A DNA stretch of 20,898 nt from JBGPIK01 sp041484845 (lineage in GTDB: Bacteria; Desulfobacterota; Binatia; UBA9968), in NCBI GenBank assembly GCA_041484845.1, contig JBGPIK010000073.1:1-20898 (forward strand). Reading direction: 5' to 3'. The notes below the pieces were generated by a model. That model did no database searches. It saw only the letters and a list, made by a program, of their open reading frames with translations, and was not told where the DNA came from. Each line of letters begins with the position of its first letter. Within the stretch, counting starts at the first letter, position 1. Below are positions 1 through 6,029 of the stretch, piece after piece. Made by a program: the position numbers and the translations under genes.

Positions 1-1
1 G

Positions 2-61
2 GAAAAATGCTTTGGCGACATCGACGAAATCACAGATGAATTCAACTGGGGAGTAGAGTAA
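2..61 (+). CDS. C-terminal end of an upstream gene (partial, unknown)
   Basis: The first 60 bases read as an open frame with an acidic C-terminus (ending DEFNWGVE) before a TAA at 59-61. The gene begins left of the window. The acidic, Trp-containing tail looks protein-like rather than random, but it is too short to assign a family. The other two forward frames close within the same stretch. Confidence 0.4.
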   Translation, partial: EKCFGDIDEITDEFNWGVE

Positions 62-155
62 ACGAAATAAATTCGGAAATAAACTAACCGTAACAATAGG
101 CAGTGCCTTGAAGGCCCGCGCAAGCCGCCTAGTCCGAATTGCTCACGCATGAGGA

Positions 156-331
156 CGATCGAGAGGCGAGCCCTCCAGAGCGAGGCAATAGGTCTGTGCC
201 TTGGCTCCACCTGCAAACTGCGTTTCTGGAGCGAACGCCTGAGGAAAAAGCGAGCGACGATCGAAGCACCAAAGACGGCATTGAAACTGTTCGTCTCTGT
301 GCCTCGCTCTTCCGATCTCGCCTCTCGATCG
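156..331. repeat. Large imperfect inverted repeat / structured element
   Basis: Outer arms of 15 bases (156-170 and 317-331, CGATCGAGAGGCGAG and its exact complement) are followed by a symmetric 6/6 mismatch loop (171-176 versus 311-316). A second perfect arm pair of 11 bases follows (177-187 versus 300-310, AGAGCGAGGCA). The centre (188-299) holds smaller potential hairpins. Several frames stay open across it, but none has a convincing start site or protein character. It could be a MITE-like element or a structured RNA; the sequence does not decide. The rest of the 62-422 gap shows nothing further that I can support. Confidence 0.6.
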
Positions 332-422
332 ACACAGTGTCATCGTTTTTCCTCTAGCCGTGAATAATGCCTGCTAGTGGTAAGCGCCTCCGAGTGATAA
401 GAGTCTTAGTGCGATAGAGGGC

Positions 423-1982
423 ATGATCGTGAAGAACCATGAAATCAATGCCGCATGGGATTATCATAACTCCACCAAGCATTCTTACCAGAGCATCCGG
501 ACCAATCCGCATTATCTGGACTGGGAGAACCAGCCGATTCCGTTTAAAATTTACTCCAAGCTGGAGCCGATTCCTCTGCACCAGCAGCTGTCTTCTTCAG
601 GAATGCCGGCGCTTTCGGCCATCGCGGCCGTTGAAGAACTTAGTCAAAGTCCTGTGATCCCGACGAGTCAAAGCCTGGCGGAAATCCTGTTTCTTTGTGC
701 CGGTGTTACCAAGCGGAGGTCTTATCCAGGAGGCGAGATGCTCTTTCGCGCCGCCGCTTGCACGGGCGCGCTCTATCACATCGATCTTTACCTTGTCTGC
801 GGCGATCTTAGCGATCTCGAAGCCGGAGTTTATCACTTCAGTCCCCATGATTTTGCGCTCCGGCGGCTGCGGCAGGGAGACTATCGGGGTGTACTCTTGC
901 GCGCCGCCGGGGGAGAAACGTCGATTGCGACTGCGCCGTGCGTGGTCGTCTGCGCCTCTACCTATTGGCGCAATGCCTGGAAATACCAAGCACGCGCCTA
1001 TCGCCACTGTTACTGGGATAACGGCACCATTCTCGCCAACCTCTTGGCGGCGACGGCCTCACGTCATGTGCCGGCAAAAATTGTTCTCGGATTCGTCGAC
1101 TCTATGGTGAACCAACTCCTGGGCCTAGACCCGCAACGGGAGGCCGCGCTTTCTCTCGTAGCTTTAGGCCGGGCTTCGTCGGGCCCGGTTGGAACTCCGC
1201 CACAGAGCGACGCGCTGAGATTGGAAACTGTTCCGTTATCGAAAGAGGAGATCGAGTACCCTGCGATCAATGCCATGCACGAGGCTTCTTCTTTGCACGA
1301 CGTGCCGGAGGTTACAGCCTGGCGGGAGGAGCAAAAGGCGGCGGGCGAAAGCATAAAGAAGGAAGGGGAACAAGAAAAACGAATGTTTTCTCTTCAGCCG
1401 TTGAGCGCTGGTGAGATGCCGCAGGAGTCGATCGAACAAACTATCGTGAGGCGCGGCTCGACCCGCGAATTCGCCCACGATTCGATGAGCTTCATTGAGC
1501 TCTCCACGGTGCTCGACCGAGCGACATGCGGACTGCCGGCGGAGTTTCTAGATTCGGCAGCTCCGTCACTAAACGATATCTATCTCATCGTTCATGCAGT
1601 CGATGATCTTCCGTCGGGCGCTTATTATTTTTGCCGCCAAGAGCGCACACTTGAATTACTCAAGGAAGGCAACTTCCGCAGCGAGGCGGGATACCTCGGC
1701 TTGGGGCAGGAGATTCCGGCGGACTCAAGTGTGAATGTTTACTTTCTGACAGACCTCAATCGTACGTTGGCGCGCTTCGGCAACCGCGGCTATCGCGCGG
1801 CGCAACTCGAGGCCGGCATCAGGGGTGGAAAACTTTACCTTGCGGCCTATGCCCAGCGGCTGGGCGCTTCAGGGCTCACGTTTTTCGACGACGACGTGAC
1901 GAAATTTTTCTCTCCCCATGCCGCCGGCAAGAGTGTTATGTTTTTAGTTGCTTTGGGCAAGTCGGTCAAAAAAAAGACGTAG
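423..1982 (+). CDS. SagB/ThcOx-type double nitroreductase-domain protein
   Basis: The 519-residue product has two tandem nitroreductase-like (SagB/ThcOx) domains. The N-terminal one starts near residue 95 (RRSYPGGEMLFRAAACTGALY) and the C-terminal one near residue 345 (RRGSTREFAHDSMSF), joined by a charged Glu/Lys linker around 300-330. The opening AWDYHNSTKHS segment is typical of stand-alone SagB-like dehydrogenases. Family members bind FMN; those in RiPP clusters oxidise azolines to azoles, while stand-alone versions have no settled substrate. No YcaO, leader peptide or transporter is visible nearby, so a RiPP role is unsupported. The GAGG at 417-420 lies only 2 bases before ATG 423 but 8 bases before GTG 429, so GTG 429 may be the real start. 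Confidence 0.85.
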   Translation: MIVKNHEINAAWDYHNSTKHSYQSIRTNPHYLDWENQPIPFKIYSKLEPIPLHQQLSSSGMPALSAIAAVEELSQSPVIPTSQSLAEILFLCAGVTKRRSYPGGEMLFRAAACTGALYHIDLYLVCGDLSDLEAGVYHFSPHDFALRRLRQGDYRGVLLRAAGGETSIATAPCVVVCASTYWRNAWKYQARAYRHCYWDNGTILANLLAATASRHVPAKIVLGFVDSMVNQLLGLDPQREAALSLVALGRASSGPVGTPPQSDALRLETVPLSKEEIEYPAINAMHEASSLHDVPEVTAWREEQKAAGESIKKEGEQEKRMFSLQPLSAGEMPQESIEQTIVRRGSTREFAHDSMSFIELSTVLDRATCGLPAEFLDSAAPSLNDIYLIVHAVDDLPSGAYYFCRQERTLELLKEGNFRSEAGYLGLGQEIPADSSVNVYFLTDLNRTLARFGNRGYRAAQLEAGIRGGKLYLAAYAQRLGASGLTFFDDDVTKFFSPHAAGKSVMFLVALGKSVKKKT

Positions 1983-2111
1983 TCGTTCTATAGCGCGCGC
2001 TCGATCCACTTCGGAACTCGCCTCAATGCCGGCGGCAATCAACCCCACGGCAGCGTCAAAGTCACTTTCACCTTGGTGAATTGAATTGATTTCGCAAGTT
2101 CCGTTTGTCCA
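1983..2111. other. Intergenic stretch without a gene
   Basis: This is the left part of the 432-base gap between the SagB-like gene and purU. A short hairpin (TTCACC 2067-2072, GGTGAA 2075-2080) is the only local structure seen. The rest of the gap holds the palindromic repeat at 2112-2187 and the purU upstream region (2188-2414), where I recognise no riboswitch. Confidence 0.5.
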
Positions 2112-2187
2112 AAAATCCCCCCTGCCCCCCTTTTCCAAAGGGGGAATTGAAAGTCTCCCTTTGTAAAGGGAGATTTAGAGGGATTTT
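2112..2187. repeat. Palindromic CCCCTTT/AAAGGGG dispersed-type repeat
   Basis: Two hairpins are nested inside an outer inverted pair. The outer arms AAAATCCC (2112-2119) and GGGATTTT (2180-2187) enclose CCCCCTTT/AAAGGGGG (2126-2133, 2137-2144) and CTCCCTTT/AAAGGGAG (2155-2162, 2165-2172). Repeats with this C-run/T-run palindrome style are familiar as intergenic multicopy elements in deltaproteobacterial and cyanobacterial genomes. Only one copy lies in this window, so multicopy status is inferred. Confidence 0.6.
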
Positions 2188-2414
2188 CAATCCTGTCAAC
2201 ACGACTTTGACGAGATCCTGCAATCAACCCACGCATGCTGGAAAGAGAAAGAAATCTCGTCTACTCTGCAGGAATTATTTTGGTGGAAGCCGGGATCTCC
2301 TCTCCGTGACGGCAGCTTACGGTCGGAGCGCTTTTTGTGGGAAGCGTATTGCGACCCCGTTGGAACTATGGCGTATATAGCGACGCACCGGAAAGGAGTC
2401 CGCGAGGTAAATTT

Positions 2415-3269
2415 ATGGCACAGACAGCCACGCTGCTAATGACATGCCAGGATCAAAAAGGCTTGGTTTACAAGATTTCGGATTTTGTTTTTCACCACAA
2501 CGGCAATATTCTTCATGCCGATCAACATATTGATTTTGAATCCGGTCGATTTTTTTCGCGCGTCGAGTGGGACCTCGAAGGATGCGGTTTTTCTAAGGAG
2601 CAGATTAAGCAAGATTTTAAGCCGCTCGGCGACTCGTTGGGGATGGACTGGAATTTACGGTTTTCCGACGAGCACCCGCGGGTCGCGCTTTTCGTCTCCA
2701 AGCTCGATCATTGCCTGACGGATCTTCTTCACCGGCATAGTTTGGGCGAGTTGGCGGCCGACTTCGTTGTTATTGTGAGCAATCACGAAAACATGCGTTC
2801 GGTCGCCGAGCAATACCAAATCCCTTATTATGTGTTTCCGATCACGCGGGACACCAAGCGAGCACAGGAAGCGAAGGAATTGGAATTATTGGCATCGTTC
2901 AAGACTGATTTGATCGCGCTCGCGCGTTATATGCAAATCCTTTCCGACGAGTTCGTTTCACATTATCCTAATCGGATTATCAACATTCATCATTCTTTCC
3001 TGCCGGCCTTCATCGGAGCCAATCCATACGCCCAGGCCCATGATCGGGGGGTGAAACTTATCGGCGCCACCAGCCATTACGTGACGCCGGTTTTAGATGA
3101 AGGGCCGATCATCGATCAGGATGTGGTTCGGATCAGCCATCGCGATACCGTGGAGGATTTGGTGCGCAAAGGGCGCGATATCGAGCGCTTTGTGTTTGGG
3201 CGCGCGGTTCGCCTCCATTTGGAGCGGAGAGTTTTGCCTTACGGGAACAAGACGGTGGTCTTTGATTGA
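2415..3269 (+). CDS. purU: Formyltetrahydrofolate deformylase PurU
   Basis: The 284-residue protein hydrolyses 10-formyl-THF to THF and formate in the cytoplasm, balancing one-carbon pools and supplying formate. An N-terminal ACT domain (about 1-80, starting LLMTCQDQKGLVYKIS) is followed by a formyltransferase fold (about 88-284). The catalytic set is visible: N190 and H192 in the IINIHHSFLPAF segment and D228 in PVLDEGPI. Length matches the roughly 280-residue family norm. ATG 2415 was chosen because GAGG at 2404-2407 sits 7 bases upstream and the ACT domain begins right after it; the 26 in-frame upstream codons look like leader sequence. The gene stands alone, convergent with the MBL-fold gene. 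Confidence 0.95.
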   Translation: MAQTATLLMTCQDQKGLVYKISDFVFHHNGNILHADQHIDFESGRFFSRVEWDLEGCGFSKEQIKQDFKPLGDSLGMDWNLRFSDEHPRVALFVSKLDHCLTDLLHRHSLGELAADFVVIVSNHENMRSVAEQYQIPYYVFPITRDTKRAQEAKELELLASFKTDLIALARYMQILSDEFVSHYPNRIINIHHSFLPAFIGANPYAQAHDRGVKLIGATSHYVTPVLDEGPIIDQDVVRISHRDTVEDLVRKGRDIERFVFGRAVRLHLERRVLPYGNKTVVFD

Positions 3270-3282
3270 GACTTTGTTCTCT

Positions 3283-3302
3283 CCGGGTGGCCAACCCACC
3301 GG
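3283..3302. terminator. Possible bidirectional terminator between convergent genes
   Basis: CCGGGTGG (3283-3290) pairs with CCACCGG (3296-3302), with one bulged G and a short loop, in the 54-base gap between the stops of purU and the MBL-fold gene. It is followed by GTTTAG rather than a long T run, so it is weak as an intrinsic terminator. Confidence 0.35.
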
Positions 3303-3323
3303 TTTAGTCGCAAGTCGCAAGTT

Positions 3324-4181
3324 TCACTGGTAACTCATCGCCCCGCGAGGTTGAAGAACTCTGATCTCCAGCGAGGAAGGTAGCGTCTCCTTGCTGAGCG
3401 CCAATGTGTCTGTCCTCATGATCTGGGTTTTCAGCCCAGCGGTGAACTGACTAATCAGATAGGGGCTGTCGCGGTGGTGCATCGGAATGGCAATTTTGGG
3501 CTTCAGTTGACCTAAGACTTCTCTAGCGAGATCCGGCGCCATGGTGCGAAAGCCGCCAATCGGCGTCAGAGCAATATCCACCTTGCCGAACGCCTTGATC
3601 TGTTGATCATTCAGCTTTTGGCTCAGATCCCCCAGGTGAGCGATGCACAGCGTGCCCAGGTCGAAAACAAACGCCGATCCTTTGATGCCTTCCAGGCTTT
3701 CGGCGTTTTGATGGATCGGCACGTTATAGATGAGAGTATCTTTGACGGTCATGCTGATCTTGTTCCACTCCGCGCCGTAGTTCTTGAGCCCGCGCAGAAT
3801 CAGCGGCTTGCCCAGAACGATGTCGACCGCGTTGTGGTTGTACATCTCTTTGCCGACGGTGACGACGTCGCCGACAACATTCGGATTTGGATACCAACCC
3901 GGTCCCAAAGGGTCGGTGACGATGCGGGTGCCCTTGCGGGTTGTGATTAGAAAAAAGCTGTGGCCGAAGTATTGAATGGTTGCATCCACGTCCGCCGCGT
4001 GTGCGACAGATCCGAAACCTCCCGCCACTTCGGGATCACGGCACGATGAATAGGCGGAAGAGGTAAAGGTGAGCAGTGAGCTGATGAATACTGCCGAACT
4101 AAGGATGAACCGTAGAGTCCTACTTTGACGAAAACGCTTCATGACGCTCACGAGCACGACCGCGAACACGATTTTTTTCAC
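3324..4181 (-). CDS. Exported MBL-fold hydrolase-like protein with degenerate metal site
   Basis: The 285-residue product resembles UlaG/L-ascorbate-6-phosphate-lactonase-like metallo-beta-lactamase-fold proteins (IQYFGHSFFLITTRKGTRIVTDP start, HLGD, PMHHR). An N-terminal hydrophobic segment suggests secretion. The long frame begins with GTG at 4181, but ATG 4142 (residue 14) gives a more typical signal peptide; neither has a strong ribosome site. At residues 107-118, where the family carries its HxHxDH metal motif, the sequence is VTVGKEMYNHNA, keeping only one His. The later HLGD and HH positions remain. It may be a non-hydrolytic binding protein or use an altered metal site. Function is otherwise unassigned. 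Confidence 0.8.
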   Translation of the reverse strand: MKKIVFAVVLVSVMKRFRQSRTLRFILSSAVFISSLLTFTSSAYSSCRDPEVAGGFGSVAHAADVDATIQYFGHSFFLITTRKGTRIVTDPLGPGWYPNPNVVGDVVTVGKEMYNHNAVDIVLGKPLILRGLKNYGAEWNKISMTVKDTLIYNVPIHQNAESLEGIKGSAFVFDLGTLCIAHLGDLSQKLNDQQIKAFGKVDIALTPIGGFRTMAPDLAREVLGQLKPKIAIPMHHRDSPYLISQFTAGLKTQIMRTDTLALSKETLPSSLEIRVLQPRGAMSYQ

Positions 4182-4200
4182 AACGCCCCGTATCCATGAA

Positions 4201-4238
4201 TAGCAGGCTATTGGATTGAAATAGAAAAAACAATCACT
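4201..4238. repeat. Direct repeat R1, copy a
   Basis: This 38-base block beginning TAGCAGGCTATTGGAT and ending AAAAAACAATCAC recurs at 5920-5957 with 36 of 38 positions identical (two T/C changes). Its first bases form a small palindrome (AATAGC-AG-GCTATT, 4199-4212). The rest of the 4182-4515 gap shows only a short open stretch near 4333 (MIEFLTKHGLFPEA...) that I cannot assign. Confidence 0.75.
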
Positions 4239-4497
4239 AGCTTTGCTGCACGGACATTGGTGCGAGTTGAAAACTCTGCCTTGAACCGGCCATGCCTGTC
4301 AGATTGAGCAGCCCTGGCTGTTCGGTCGCTTTATGATCGAATTCCTCACCAAGCATGGGTTGTTTCCCGAAGCAACCAAGCCGGCTAAATCGATTGACTG
4401 AGTGAGCGCTGCTGGTGATTTTGTTTTCAATGCCGGAGTAAAAAGAAATGGGGAGGTGCGCTAGTGGAAATTGTCAGTAGCTCTCGCGAGCCGGCTT

Positions 4498-4506
4498 TGT
4501 TACAAT
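4498..4506 (+). promoter_or_regulatory. Extended -10 promoter for a probably leaderless antitoxin gene
   Basis: TGT followed by TACAAT (4501-4506) matches an extended -10 element. Initiation about 7 bases further on would fall near 4513, only a few bases before ATG 4516, and no Shine-Dalgarno sequence precedes that ATG. A TTGTCA at 4471-4476 is too far upstream for a normal -35. A leaderless transcript is the simplest reading. Confidence 0.45.
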
Positions 4507-4515
4507 GCACCCATT

Positions 4516-4743
4516 ATGAGCAAAGCTACAGAGACAGCTGCAAAAATGATCGAATCACTTCCAGAAGTCGCACAAGAACGAGTTGTCGAAGAACTACGGG
4601 CTTTGGTGGAAGACGCCCGAGACGAGGCGAAGTGGGACGATCTAATCGCGAAAACAAAAGATGGTTTGATTGCCGCCGCCCGTAAGGCACGAAAAGAAAT
4701 AGCGGAAGGCAAGGCAGCCGACATGGATTTCGACAAGCTGTGA
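4516..4743 (+). CDS. Type II antitoxin-like small protein
   Basis: The 75-residue, highly charged, helical product (MSKATETAAKMIESLPEVAQ...) matches the style of small antitoxins paired with RelE/HigB-like toxins: a short N-terminal helix, an E/R-rich middle, and a DFDKL tail. Its TGA overlaps a GTG that opens a toxin-like frame (GTGA at 4740-4743), the usual translational coupling in such pairs. That toxin is broken after 24 codons, so this is an orphaned antitoxin. ATG 4516 was chosen over the upstream in-frame GTG at 4471 because the first 15 codons of the longer frame look unlike the family and the -10 element overlaps them. It probably acted as autorepressor and toxin neutraliser (inference). 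Confidence 0.7.
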   Translation: MSKATETAAKMIESLPEVAQERVVEELRALVEDARDEAKWDDLIAKTKDGLIAAARKARKEIAEGKAADMDFDKL

Positions 4744-4814
4744 AATCCAAAACTCTACCGAGTTTTTGGAACGCCTACCAAACGCTTCCCGACGAGGCCA
4801 AAAAAGCGGAGTGA
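4740..4814 (+). pseudogene. Truncated RelE/HigB-like toxin
   Basis: From GTG 4740 the frame reads VKSKTLPSFWNAYQTLPDEA and stops at TGA 4812-4814. The LPSFWxAYxxLP start is characteristic of RelE/HigB-superfamily toxins, which run to about 90-120 residues, so about three quarters is missing. The break coincides with the left end of repeat R2a, suggesting that the repeat replaced the remainder. It overlaps the antitoxin stop by GTGA. Confidence 0.65.
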
Positions 4815-4955
4815 ACCGACGAGCAGGCAGCTGCTGCCGAGGCCCGATAACGTTTGTGAACAGGGATGCAGCGCCTTTTGTCGAGAGCTCTCCAACATCA
4901 ATTCTTGGCCAAACGCTGCTCGAGAACCGGAAAATAAATAAGGCAATACTCAGCC
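4803..4955. repeat. Dispersed repeat R2, copy a
   Basis: A stretch of about 150 bases is shared with 8701-8853 at roughly 80-85 percent identity by eye, with one-base gaps. Well-conserved blocks include CGATAACGTTTGTGA, TCGAGAGCTC, CCAACATCAATTCT and GAGAACCGGAAAATAAA. Both copies start at the TGA of a toxin-antitoxin gene and carry an in-frame TAA 11 codons later. No convincing protein is encoded on either strand. Beyond it, 4956-5090 shows nothing I can identify. Confidence 0.8.
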
Positions 4956-5093
4956 TGGGCGCCAAATTCCCCTCCACGAGACTGTTTGGATATCCACACC
5001 CCGCGGAATCATTCCTCCTGGCAAATCCCGCCCCTACTTGGGAGAGCTCTCAATTCTCGAAAATGCCCCCCATTGGTGTGTGTATTATTGTGC

Positions 5094-5122
5094 TTGACAG
5101 CACATACTATCTGTAGTCTATT
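5094..5122 (+). promoter_or_regulatory. vapBC-type promoter with overlapping operator
   Basis: A consensus -35 TTGACA (5094-5099) is followed after 17 bases by TCTATT (5117-5122). An imperfect palindrome centred on 5107 (5096-5118, 8 of 11 pairs matching) fills the spacer, a normal place for a ribbon-helix-helix autorepressor. AGGAGGT (5131-5137) precedes ATG 5143. Confidence 0.55.
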
Positions 5123-5142
5123 CGTGCTTCAGGAGGTGTGTC

Positions 5143-5415
5143 ATGAGTCGTGTCAACGTTTTCTTAAAGGACAAATTGCTCGACGAGATCAATGAAGAAG
5201 CGAAGGAAGAGGGGACCAATCGGAGCGCTCTCATCCAGACTGCATTGGAGAAGTATATCGAAAGCAAGCGGCGCGCGCGCGAGGAGGAGGAAAAGCGGAA
5301 AAAGATGCAGGAGGCTTCCCGTAAGATGGATGCGTTGGCGAAGAAGTTGGGGAAATGGGACCCTCAAGCAACGATCCGGAAATTTCGGGACACTAACTTG
5401 AAGGGCGACTCGTGA
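5143..5415 (+). CDS. CopG-family ribbon-helix-helix antitoxin
   Basis: The 90-residue product has an RHH domain at about 2-45: a beta strand SRVNVFLKDKL, then helices with EEGTNRSALIQTALEKYI. A long Arg/Glu/Lys helix and a C-terminal toxin-binding tail follow. This is the usual design of VapB/CopG antitoxins, which dimerise through the strand, repress their own promoter, and block the partner toxin with the C-terminus. The start has a strong AGGAGGT site. Its TGA overlaps the GTG of the PIN toxin gene (5412-5415), so the two are translationally coupled. Confidence 0.88.
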   Translation: MSRVNVFLKDKLLDEINEEAKEEGTNRSALIQTALEKYIESKRRAREEEEKRKKMQEASRKMDALAKKLGKWDPQATIRKFRDTNLKGDS

Positions 5416-5861
5416 TTTCTGCTCATCACGCCGGATACGTGGTAGACGCTTCCGTTTTAGTCAAATGGTTCCTTTATCAACAGGAAGCCGACCGTGACCG
5501 CGCCTTAGCTTTGCGGGATCTTCACATCTCAGGTCGATCGACCATTTACATACCAGCGCTCGCTCTCCTGGAAGCTCTCAACGCCGTCCGGTTTAGTCCG
5601 AAGGCAGACGAAGAAGCCGGCGAGACCGCTTTAGAAACGCTTCAAGATCTGCATCTCGAAACCAAGGCGGCCGACGTTAACTTGTTGCGTAAAGCCAACG
5701 CCATCGCCTGGGCCTACAAGATTACGATCTATGATGCCCTCTATGTAGCGCTGGCGGAGCAAGTGGGATACCCGCTTATCACCGCGGATGAGGTAATGGT
5801 CAAGAAGCTCAAAGGTCATAGTATTGTCGTTCCGTTACGGGAATTAGAGATCAAAAACTAA
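5412..5861 (+). CDS. vapC: PIN-domain toxin, VapC family
   Basis: The 149-residue single PIN domain carries the four conserved acidic residues: D12 (VVDASVLVKWF), E54 (ALLEALNAV), D108 (ITIYDALYVALA) and D126 (LITADE). VapC toxins are Mg-dependent RNases that cut tRNA or rRNA and arrest growth. It begins with GTG inside the antitoxin stop and is full length and apparently intact. Together with 5143-5415 it forms a complete VapBC-type module between repeat copies R1a/R2a and R1b. Confidence 0.9.
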   Translation: MISAHHAGYVVDASVLVKWFLYQQEADRDRALALRDLHISGRSTIYIPALALLEALNAVRFSPKADEEAGETALETLQDLHLETKAADVNLLRKANAIAWAYKITIYDALYVALAEQVGYPLITADEVMVKKLKGHSIVVPLRELEIKN

Positions 5862-5919
5862 CAAATTAACAAGATGACTGGTTCGGACCCTGCAGACTCT
5901 TAGCCACCGCAACCGTGAC

Positions 5920-5957
5920 TAGCAGGCTATTGGATCGAAACAGAAAAAACAATCACC
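5920..5957. repeat. Direct repeat R1, copy b
   Basis: This is the second copy of the block at 4201-4238 in the same orientation, with 36 of 38 bases the same. Weak similarity continues to about 5990 (ending TTCTGCC versus CTCTGCC). It lies between the vapC stop and the methyltransferase gene. Confidence 0.75.
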
Positions 5958-6029
5958 GGTTGTGTTTCACTGACGCTGGGAGGTTCTGCCAAAGCTATAC
6001 TGTTCTCCGACCCCAAATGTCTAACGGCA

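Noticed and set aside
129..367. Four overlapping frames of about 65-75 codons near the left end
   Set aside because: They mirror the inverted repeat on both strands, lack ribosome sites and show Arg/Ser-rich non-protein composition.
2337..2414. N-terminal extension of PurU
   Set aside because: The ACT domain starts after ATG 2415, which has a good ribosome site.
4766..5116. Forward frame of 116 codons and the reverse frame 4642-4977
   Set aside because: Both are read through repeat R2a; the resemblance to 8670-8858 follows the nucleotide repeat and the flanks do not match.
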